64,000 nt of DNA. Origin: Gemmatimonadetes bacterium T265. Lineage in GTDB: Bacteria > Gemmatimonadota > Gemmatimonadetes > Gemmatimonadales > Gemmatimonadaceae. The notes under the pieces were generated by a model. The model was not told the origin of the DNA. It saw nothing but the letters and a program-made list of their open reading frames with translations, and did not search any database. Shown here one piece after another: positions 17,285 to 23,578 of this stretch. How positions within the stretch are numbered: position 1 is the first letter of the stretch; every line of letters starts with the position of its first letter. Position numbers and translations under genes: made by a program. The DNA lies in assembly GCA_019973575.1 (NCBI GenBank), contig BPUI01000003.1, positions 310,001 to 374,000 of the forward strand, written 5' to 3'.

Positions 17285-18823
17285 TTACGGCAGGTAATAG
17301 CGGAAGGAGGTGAAGACCATGTTGTCCGTGGCGAGCGGCTGCACGCGCGGGCCGCCGGCCGCGGCGGCCGCGGTCGCGTTGGACGACCACGTGCTGCGCT
17401 CCGTGTGCGAGTACTGGACGCCGAACTGCACCGTCCCGCGGTTGCCGCGGTAGAAGCGGTACCAGAAGCCGGCGGCGCCCTGCGCGACGGCGCGCGTGTC
17501 GGCGTTGCACGTGCCGGTCGCGGGGCCGTTGGTCGCCGTCGGCAGCAGTTCGGTCTCGCACCCGGTGTTGTTCAGCAGGGGCGAGCCGTAGCCGACGCCC
17601 TTCCCCGCCGAGTTGACGCCCGCCGTGCGGTAGGCGTACTCGACGCCGCCGTAGCCGTAGATGTCGAGCGCCGGCGTCGCGTGCAGGTCGACCGTCGCGA
17701 GGCCGTGCGCCGCGCGGATCGGCACCACCTCGCCGCGCTCGTTCAGCGTGGCGTCGGCGATCTGGGACGAGCCGTAGCGGCCGATCCCGCGCCCGTACAG
17801 CGCGTTGAGGCCGATGTCGACCGTCTTCTGGATCGGCAGGAACAGGCTCGCGCCGACGCCGCCCGCCGCGGTCGTGTAGTTGGTCGCGCCGCCGTTGGTC
17901 GCGGGCGTCGTCGTCGTGGTGGTCGTGGTCCCCGTGGTGGTGGTCGTCGTCGTGCCGGGGATGACGGTGTAGATCCGGTCGCGGAAGATGCGGCCCAACG
18001 CCTTGAGCTCGAAGTGCGCGACGCCGGGCTGGTCGAACGCGATCTTCACGATCGCGTCGGGCGCGACGTCGTACGAGTAATTGGCCGTGGCGTTGAGCGC
18101 GCCGCCGCCGGGTTGGCTGTTGAGCACGGCGACTGTCGGGTTGACGGCGCCGCGCGCGGTGAACGTCGTCTGCGGCTCCTCGAGTGATGCGGCGACCGCG
18201 ACGTTCCGGTTGGCCCGGTACGTGACGCGCGCGCCGAACTGGCGGGCCCAGTCGAACCCGGGAACGTACTGCGCCTCGATCACCGACGGGATGTACTCGG
18301 CGCGGGTCGCGATCCCGGCGCGGGCGGGCGACAGCAGGCTCCACATCTGCCCGCCGGTGAACGTGAAGCCGTTCTTGAACGCCGCCTGCGCCCAGAACTG
18401 CCGGACGCGGAACGGGTAGCTGTTACTCTCGTTCGAGTTGGAGCTCGTGCCGGACGAGAGGAAGTCGCCCTCGAAGTACCCGCTCACGGCGACCTGCGAC
18501 AGCCGGCCCTCGCCCAACACGCCGAGCCGCGACTGGCGCGCGGAGCCGCGGAACTCCGAGATCTGGCCCTGCGCCGTGTGCGTGAACGGCAGCGCGTTGT
18601 ACGACGAGGGCATGTCCGCCTGCAGGGTGCGCTGGCGGTAGAACGCTTCGGCCGCGAAGAAGCCGATCGGCGTGATGCTCACGCCCTTGTAGCGAAGGTT
18701 CGTCGGGCCGGACGCGCTGTCGCTCGGCAGGTTGGTCGCGCCCGAGGGCTGCGCGAGGAGCGTGGCGGGGCCGACGAGCGCTGCGAGAACAGCCGCCGTC
18801 ACGAGGGGGCGACGCTGGGTCAT
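17285..18823 (-). CDS. Outer-membrane porin-like protein of the pst cluster
   Basis: A 512-residue protein with a signal peptide (LVTAAVLAALVGPATLLAQ) and a body rich in alternating, Tyr/Phe-ended strands such as FTFTGGQMWSLLSPARAG and TVQFGVQYSHTERSTW. It ends in FTSFRYYLP, as expected for an outer-membrane beta-barrel. It resembles the porin-like proteins found in pst operons rather than a classical OprP. Around the middle a surface-loop candidate holds seven Thr, one Gly and eight Thr in a row. Lying between pstS and pstC on the same strand, it probably lets phosphate cross the outer membrane; this is inferred from context. Confidence 0.72.
   Translation of the reverse strand: MTQRRPLVTAAVLAALVGPATLLAQPSGATNLPSDSASGPTNLRYKGVSITPIGFFAAEAFYRQRTLQADMPSSYNALPFTHTAQGQISEFRGSARQSRLGVLGEGRLSQVAVSGYFEGDFLSSGTSSNSNESNSYPFRVRQFWAQAAFKNGFTFTGGQMWSLLSPARAGIATRAEYIPSVIEAQYVPGFDWARQFGARVTYRANRNVAVAASLEEPQTTFTARGAVNPTVAVLNSQPGGGALNATANYSYDVAPDAIVKIAFDQPGVAHFELKALGRIFRDRIYTVIPGTTTTTTTGTTTTTTTTPATNGGATNYTTAAGGVGASLFLPIQKTVDIGLNALYGRGIGRYGSSQIADATLNERGEVVPIRAAHGLATVDLHATPALDIYGYGGVEYAYRTAGVNSAGKGVGYGSPLLNNTGCETELLPTATNGPATGTCNADTRAVAQGAAGFWYRFYRGNRGTVQFGVQYSHTERSTWSSNATAAAAAGGPRVQPLATDNMVFTSFRYYLP
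17906..17953 (-). repeat. Homothreonine-coding triplet repeat in the porin
   Basis: Sixteen consecutive triplets (CGT or GGT on the plus strand, interrupted once by CCC) encode Thr7-Gly-Thr8 in the minus-strand porin. The stretch is a near-simple repeat that could change length by slippage without shifting the frame. It lies between predicted strands, so probably in an exposed loop. Confidence 0.8.
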
Positions 18824-18963
18824 GGTGTGCAAGGGGGATGAGGAAGGAGAGCACCGCGCCGCACGACGTGACCGCGCCCGCGTTCCGGGGGGCCGAAGCG
18901 CGGGCGCGACCGCACGAACGGGAGGGGGCGAGTCGGACGGACGTCGGGCGGGCCGGACGCGGA

Positions 18964-20040
18964 TCAGCGGGCGGCGACGGTGACTGCGCCGAGCCGCTTG
19001 CGGAGCTGCATCGCGAGGTTCGCGGGGAGCGGCGCGTAGTCGAGCTGCGCCGCGCTCTGCTGGCCCTCGGTGAGCCCGTACCGAAGGAAGTCGAGCAGCT
19101 TGCGCCCCTTCGCCGGGTCCTTCTGGGTGGTGTAGATGAGCGCCCAGGTCATCGACGAGATCGGGTACGCCGCGGCGCCGGGGGCGTTGATGATCGAGAT
19201 CCGGTAGTCGGTGTTCGCCGGCAGCCCCTTGGCGACCGCGGCGGCCGCGGCCGTCACGCCCGCGGGCGTCGGCAGGACGTACTGCCCCGCCGCGTTGCGC
19301 AGGTACGGTAGCGGCAGCTTGTTCTGGCGCGCGTAGGCGAGCTCGACGTACCCGATCGCGCCGGGGGTCTGCTTCACCTGCCCGGCGACGCCCTCGTTCC
19401 CCTTGCCGCCGAGCCCGACCGGCCACTTCACGTCCTTGCCGGTGCCGACCTGCTGCTTCCACCCGGGGCTGACCGTCGAGAGGTAGTCGGTCCAGATGTA
19501 CGTCGTCCCGCTGCCGTCGGAGCGGTGGATGACGAGGATGTCGGTGTCGGGGAGGCGCACGCCGCGGTTGAGGGCCGCGAGCTGCGGGTCGTTCCACTTC
19601 GTGATCTTACCGAGGTAAATGCCGGAGAGCACGTCGCCGGTGAAGTGGAGCGGCTGGGTAACTCCCGGGAGGTTGTAGACCGGGAGGACGGCGCCCATCG
19701 CGACCGGCACGTGGAGGATCGGGCCGCCCTTGGCGGCGGCCAGCTCCTGCGCGCTCATCGGCGCGTCGGTGGCGCCGAAGTCGACGGTCTGCTCGGAGAG
19801 CTGGCGGATGCCGCCGCCCGAGCCGATCGACTGGTAGTTGACCTTCACCCCCGCCTTGGCCGCGTAGTCCGACGCCCAGCGCGAGTAGAGCGGGTAGGCG
19901 AACGTCGAGCCCGCCCCGGTGAGGTCCTGCGCGTGCGCCGTGGCCGGGGCGGCGAGGGTCGCGGCCACGGAAAGCGCGGCCGATGCGGCGACCGCACGGA
20001 ACGTCGTGGTCGCGCGCCGATGTAGCGAGATAACGTGCAA
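18964..20040 (-). CDS. pstS: Phosphate ABC transporter substrate-binding protein PstS (downstream copy)
   Basis: A 358-residue periplasmic phosphate-binding protein. Family blocks are LTGAGSTFAYPLYSRW, SIGSGGGIRQLSEQTVDFGATDAP (phosphate loop), HRSDGSGTTYIWTDYLS and PGAIGYVELAYA. The signal peptide ends at TAHAQ, with no lipobox, so this copy is soluble. I chose the TTG at 20040: a GGAG lies 8 bp upstream and it gives a normal signal peptide, whereas the ATG at 20091 lacks a ribosome-binding site. It shares a 172-bp identical block with the upstream copy. It probably delivers phosphate to PstCAB. Confidence 0.93.
   Translation of the reverse strand: MHVISLHRRATTTFRAVAASAALSVAATLAAPATAHAQDLTGAGSTFAYPLYSRWASDYAAKAGVKVNYQSIGSGGGIRQLSEQTVDFGATDAPMSAQELAAAKGGPILHVPVAMGAVLPVYNLPGVTQPLHFTGDVLSGIYLGKITKWNDPQLAALNRGVRLPDTDILVIHRSDGSGTTYIWTDYLSTVSPGWKQQVGTGKDVKWPVGLGGKGNEGVAGQVKQTPGAIGYVELAYARQNKLPLPYLRNAAGQYVLPTPAGVTAAAAAVAKGLPANTDYRISIINAPGAAAYPISSMTWALIYTTQKDPAKGRKLLDFLRYGLTEGQQSAAQLDYAPLPANLAMQLRKRLGAVTVAAR
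19755..19926 (-). repeat. 172-bp block identical to 20970-21141
   Basis: Base-by-base comparison shows this part of the downstream pstS matches 20970-21141 in the upstream pstS without a mismatch, while flanking parts of the two genes differ clearly. It covers the codons for the N-terminal phosphate-binding region. Such sharp-edged identity suggests recent gene conversion rather than just common descent. Confidence 0.85.
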
Positions 20041-20085
20041 GCGGTGCTCCGTAGTCGGGGTGAGGCCGGGATGATCGCCCACCCC

Positions 20086-20125
20086 TGTCACATCGAGCGC
20101 GACAAATCGGTCACGGACCGGTAAC
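20086..20125. promoter_or_regulatory. Candidate Pho-box-like 11-bp direct repeats upstream of pstS
   Basis: In the 129-bp gap between the two pstS genes, seven-base units starting at 20086 (TGTCACA), 20097 (GCGCGAC), 20108 (CGGTCAC) and 20119 (CGGTAAC) are spaced exactly 11 bp apart. PhoB boxes of other bacteria are also 7-bp units (CTGTCAT type) repeated every 11 bp. The second unit is a poor match and the orientation is opposite to the usual one for a minus-strand target, so this is a candidate only. Confidence 0.35.
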
Positions 20126-20169
20126 GGCCCGGCCCGCTGTTACACGCCGCGCACCGTGCGAGCCACGGG

Positions 20170-21282
20170 TCAGCGGGCGGCCGCGCCGCCGACCTGGATC
20201 GAGTCGAGGCGCTGGCGCAGCCGGCCGGCCATCGCCTCGGGGAGCGGCGCGTAGTCGAGCGCCGACTCGACGCGCTGCCCGTCGGCGAGGCCCCAGCGCA
20301 GGAACTCGACGAGCTTGCGCCCCTTGGCCGAATCCCGCGGCGTGCGGTAGACGAGCATCCACGTCATCGTCGAAATCGGGTACGCATTCGCGCCCGGGGC
20401 GTTGGCGATCGAGACGCGGTAGTCGGTGTTCGCGGGCAGCGCCGCGAGCGCGCCGGCCGCGGCGGCGGTCGTGGTCTCGACCGAGGGCGCAACGAAGTTG
20501 CCCCCGACGTTCCGGATCGAGGCGACCGGGAGTTTGTTCTGGCGCGCGTAGGCGAGCTCGACGTACCCGATCGCGCCCTGTGTCTGCTTCACCTGCCCGG
20601 CGACGCCCTCGTTCCCCTTGCCGCCGAGCCCTGTCGGCCACTTGACGTCCTTCCCCTTCCCGACCTGCTGCTTCCAGGCCGGGCTCACGGCGCTCAGGTA
20701 GTCGGTGAAGGTGTACGTCGTCCCGCTCCCGTCCGAGCGGTGCGCGACGAGGATCGGCGTGTTGGGCAGCGTGACGCCCGCGTTGAGGGCGGCGATCCGG
20801 GGGTCGTTCCAGGTCGTGATCTTACCGAGGAACACGTCGCCGAGCACGTCGCCGGTGAACTTGAGCGGCGTCGTGACCTGCGGAAGGTTGTAGGTCACGA
20901 CCACGGCGCCCATCGCGGTCGGGATGTGCATGATCGGGCCGCCCTTGGCCTTCGCGAGTTCCTCGTCCGTCATCGGCGCGTCGGTGGCGCCGAAGTCGAC
21001 GGTCTGCTCGGAGAGCTGGCGGATGCCGCCGCCCGAGCCGATCGACTGGTAGTTGACCTTCACCCCCGCCTTGGCCGCGTAGTCCGACGCCCAGCGCGAG
21101 TAGAGCGGGTAGGCGAACGTCGAGCCCGCCCCGGTGAGGTCGGCGCCGCCGGCCGCGGCGCCGCTGCTGTTCGCGTCCGACTTGCCGCCGCAGGCGGCGA
21201 CGGCCAGCGCGAGCACGACGCCGGCGAACGCGGAGGAAGGCGAGGGATGGGCGGAGACGCGGGCCCGGGCGAGACGTGGCAT
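20170..21282 (-). CDS. pstS: Phosphate-binding lipoprotein PstS (upstream copy)
   Basis: A 370-residue PstS with the same binding blocks as the downstream copy (LTGAGSTFAYPLYSRW, SIGSGGGIRQLSE, HRSDGSGTTYTFTDYLS). It differs at the N-terminus: the hydrophobic stretch VVLALAVAAC is followed by GGK, a lipobox, so the mature protein is probably lipid-anchored. The ATG at 21282 is preferred over one 20 codons upstream because it gives a proper signal sequence. As the first gene of the cluster it follows an open upstream region of several hundred bases where the main promoter should lie. Confidence 0.93.
   Translation of the reverse strand: MPRLARARVSAHPSPSSAFAGVVLALAVAACGGKSDANSSGAAAGGADLTGAGSTFAYPLYSRWASDYAAKAGVKVNYQSIGSGGGIRQLSEQTVDFGATDAPMTDEELAKAKGGPIMHIPTAMGAVVVTYNLPQVTTPLKFTGDVLGDVFLGKITTWNDPRIAALNAGVTLPNTPILVAHRSDGSGTTYTFTDYLSAVSPAWKQQVGKGKDVKWPTGLGGKGNEGVAGQVKQTQGAIGYVELAYARQNKLPVASIRNVGGNFVAPSVETTTAAAAGALAALPANTDYRVSIANAPGANAYPISTMTWMLVYRTPRDSAKGRKLVEFLRWGLADGQRVESALDYAPLPEAMAGRLRQRLDSIQVGGAAAR
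20970..21141 (-). repeat. 172-bp block identical to 19755-19926
   Basis: Second copy of the exact repeat shared by the two pstS genes. A further, shorter conserved stretch around 20535-20630 (matching 19320-19420) is similar but interrupted, so the perfect block is distinct from the background similarity of the paralogues. Confidence 0.85.
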
Positions 21283-21779
21283 CAAAGCGTGCGGTACGGT
21301 TGGCGAGAGTGCGCCGGGCGATGCAGGGGTCGCCCGGCGCACGGGTCGGTGGCGCGCGGGTTAGTGTACGCGCCGCCGGCCGCCGACCGGCGCCCGGGGG
21401 ATGTAACGGACGCGCAACACCTCGCGTCCCCCTCGCGCCCGCTGCGGCCGGCGCGCTGCCCTTGCACCAGATCTTCAAGCGTTTCCCGACGGGCCCCAGC
21501 TGGCAGGCGATGAACCGCGACGCGGGGAACGGCCTAACGGAACAAGACAGGGCGGCCATCGGGCGCGCCGCGGAGACCGCCTACGGGGCGTTGGGGCCGG
21601 TGATGGAGAGCAGTGTCGCGGCGCTCGTGGCGGACATGAGGCAGGACGGCGCGCGCGTTCGGCTCCGGCGGCCCAAGGAGTTGCGGGCGTGGAGGAAGGG
21701 CACGAAGTACAAGACCGTGCAGGCGTCGTGGGCGGCTGAGCAGGAGGGCAAGGGTGTGCAGGATGCTGCCCTCGTCCTG
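21283..21779. other. Upstream region of the pst cluster, no convincing gene
   Basis: About 500 bp between the pstS start and the DoxX remnant. The first 150 bp probably contain the pst promoter, but I could not name -35/-10 elements with confidence. A forward frame from an ATG at 21510 ([20 protein letters not shown] and so on) is open, yet its later part is only the antisense of the DoxX remnant, and it matches nothing I recognise. One GCCTAACG copy lies at 21532. Confidence 0.4.
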
Positions 21780-21962
21780 CGAAAGGTCGACGCCGGCGAT
21801 GGCGAGCGTCGCGAGGGCGCCGAGCAGCGCGAGCGGGGACTCGACCCCGTGCGGCGCGAAGAACCCGGCCGCGAGGTGCACGAAGAGGATGGCGCCGAGC
21901 ATGACGGCCGCGAGGCCCAGGCCGGCCGGGCGGGTCAGGAGGCCGGCGACGAGCGCGAGTCC
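21780..21962 (-). pseudogene. DoxX family fragment (N-terminus missing)
   Basis: The minus frame reads [20 protein letters not shown], then [20 protein letters not shown] and [17 protein letters not shown]. This is the second half of a DoxX-type membrane protein, including the H-x-x-x-G-F-F signature after the third helix. The first two helices are absent: an in-frame TGA lies about 20 codons upstream and no start fits. After LAIAG the frame continues as unrelated basic sequence. I take it as a decayed fragment. Confidence 0.7.
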
Positions 21963-22162
21963 GCCGCGGTCCGTGGGGCGCGGTCCGGGTGACGGAATCG
22001 GCGCCCGTTCGGCGATTCAGAAAATAGGACCGGGATGTCTGCCCGACCGACGCCCGGCGTGCGCGACCCTGGTGAGGCTGGGGTCGACACGCCGGACCCA
22101 CGCCGTGGTGCCCTACCCCGGCCACCATTCCTCACCCGTCACCGCTTCCGGAGGACTCCCCA

Positions 22163-22603
22163 GTGACTCGCATCCGTCCCTTGCTCGTGTGCGCCGCCCT
22201 GCTCGCCAGCCGCAGCGCGGCCGCGCCCGCGCCGCAGGAGGGCACCGTGCTTGCCGCGATGGACGCCTACAAGCGGGCCGTCGTCGCCAGCGACACGGCG
22301 GCGCTCAAACGCGTCTGGACCGACGACTACACGTTCATCGACTCGCGCGGCACGCTCGTCACGCGCGAGCAGCGGCTCGCCAATTTCGCCTCCGGCGCGA
22401 CCGACGTCGCGGTGATCGACGCCGAGCGCGCCGTTACCGTGCGCGTGGACGGCGACATGGCCGTCGTGCAGAACCTCTCGACGCTGCGCGGGCGGTTCTC
22501 CGGGCGGCCGACCGACATCGACCTGCGCGGCACCTTCGTGTGGAAACGCCGCGGCGGCCGCTGGCAGCTCGTCACCAACCAGCTCACCCCCGTCGTGCCC
22601 TGA
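22163..22603 (+). CDS. Exported NTF2-like (SnoaL/DUF4440) protein
   Basis: A 146-residue protein with a signal peptide (LLVCAALLASRSAAA) and one cone-shaped NTF2-like domain: VLAAMDAYKRAVVASD, LKRVWTDDYTFIDSRG, and the strand series AVVQNLSTLRGRF, FVWKRRGGRWQLVTNQ. Members bind or turn over small hydrophobic ligands, or have no known function. The start has GGAGG about 7 bases upstream (GGAGGACTCCCCAGTG region), supporting the ATG at 22163. The next gene, 34 bp downstream, is a paralogue with the same block order. Confidence 0.82.
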   Translation: MTRIRPLLVCAALLASRSAAAPAPQEGTVLAAMDAYKRAVVASDTAALKRVWTDDYTFIDSRGTLVTREQRLANFASGATDVAVIDAERAVTVRVDGDMAVVQNLSTLRGRFSGRPTDIDLRGTFVWKRRGGRWQLVTNQLTPVVP

Positions 22604-22637
22604 TCCCCGGATCGTCACCGCATTCACCGGAGTCGCC

Positions 22638-23168
22638 ATGCGCCGCGCCGCCCGCCTCTCGCCCCTCACGCTCCTGCCCGCCCTGGCCCTGCCGCTGACG
22701 GCCGCTGCCGTCGCCGCCCAGAGCCCGAGCGCCGCGTCGTCGAGCGCCGCGTCGTCGAGCGCCGCGTCACGCGCCGGCGCAGCCGCGGCACACGGGCCGC
22801 GCGAGCGGGCGGTGCTCGACGCGATCGAGGCATTTCATCGCGCCTTGATCGCGCGTGACGCGCACGCGCTCGAGCGCCTCCTCGCGGCGGACTACACGTT
22901 CATCAACGACAAGGGGGCGCTCGTCACGCGCGCCGGGCGGCTCGCCAACCTCGCCTCGCGGTCGACCGAGGTTGCCGTGATCGGGAACGTGCGCGAGGTC
23001 ACGGTGCGCGTCGACGGCGACAACGCCGTGGTGCAGAATCGGCTGACGCTTCGCGGCCGGTACAGCGGTCGCGCGACCGACGCCGACGTCCGCGTCACGT
23101 ACGTGTGCGTGTGGCGCGCCGGCCGCTGGCAGCTCGTGACGAATCAGATCACCCCGGTGCTGCCGTGA
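22638..23168 (+). CDS. Exported NTF2-like (SnoaL/DUF4440) protein, paralogue
   Basis: A 176-residue paralogue of the preceding protein: signal peptide ALALPLTAAAVAAQ, an Ala/Ser-rich linker made by a 15-bp DNA repeat, then FHRALIARDAHALERLLAADYTF (quoted in part), NDKGALVTRAGRLANLA and VVQNRLTLRGRYSG with a final GRWQLVTNQITPVLP. The shared LVTNQ tail and block order show a tandem duplication, and the linker is the main difference. Function is not known; export to the periplasm is predicted. Confidence 0.8.
   Translation: MRRAARLSPLTLLPALALPLTAAAVAAQSPSAASSSAASSSAASRAGAAAAHGPRERAVLDAIEAFHRALIARDAHALERLLAADYTFINDKGALVTRAGRLANLASRSTEVAVIGNVREVTVRVDGDNAVVQNRLTLRGRYSGRATDADVRVTYVCVWRAGRWQLVTNQITPVLP
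22728..22769 (+). repeat. 15-bp tandem repeat in signal-peptide-proximal linker
   Basis: AGCGCCGCGTCGTCG occurs twice in perfect tandem and a third time truncated at 12 bases, encoding a Ser/Ala run (SAASS repeated). It lies just after the predicted signal peptidase site of the second NTF2-like protein. The in-frame unit could vary in copy number between strains. Confidence 0.85.
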
Positions 23169-23578
23169 CGTGTGCCACGGTCATGCGCGCGTCGGCCTCC
23201 GCTCGCTAACTGACCGGGGGGACGGGACCACCCGAAGCGTCGATTTTACGGCGGAGGTGCCCGAGAACGCAGGACTTCCGTGGTCTCCGGCGCTCCGCCG
23301 AACGCGCGTGAGCGCGGGCGGCCCGTGTACCTCGGAACACCTGGCCGGCTTGGGTTGCCGGCCGTACTTTCGGCCCGCGCGCCGACCGCCGTCGCCGCCC
23401 CACCACGGACGCCGAAGCCGCCTAACTCTACGTCGTGGTTGTCTGCAAACGGGGCCAACGTCACTACGTCGAAAAATGCATGAACACGCACCGGCGCCGT
23501 CGCGCCGACCGCACGCGCACCCGGGCGCGCCGGCTCGTGCCCGGGGCGCTCGGCGCCCGGCCGGCGTGAGGGAGACGC
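23169..23578. other. 410-bp gap without a supported gene
   Basis: Between the NTF2-like pair and acetoacetyl-CoA synthetase. Frames in either strand are short, carry no family signature and lack ribosome-binding sites. The region around 23420-23490 is somewhat richer in A/T than its surroundings and holds one GCCTAAC copy; a promoter for the downstream gene is likely there but I cannot place it. Confidence 0.5.

Noticed and set aside
21510-21779. Possible forward gene beginning at the ATG of 21510
   Set aside because: Looks partly protein-like but no family, and its continuation is antisense to the DoxX relic; too weak to list as a gene.
23280-23483. Short forward frame before acetoacetyl-CoA synthetase
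   Set aside because: 67 codons, no ribosome-binding site, no recognisable domain.
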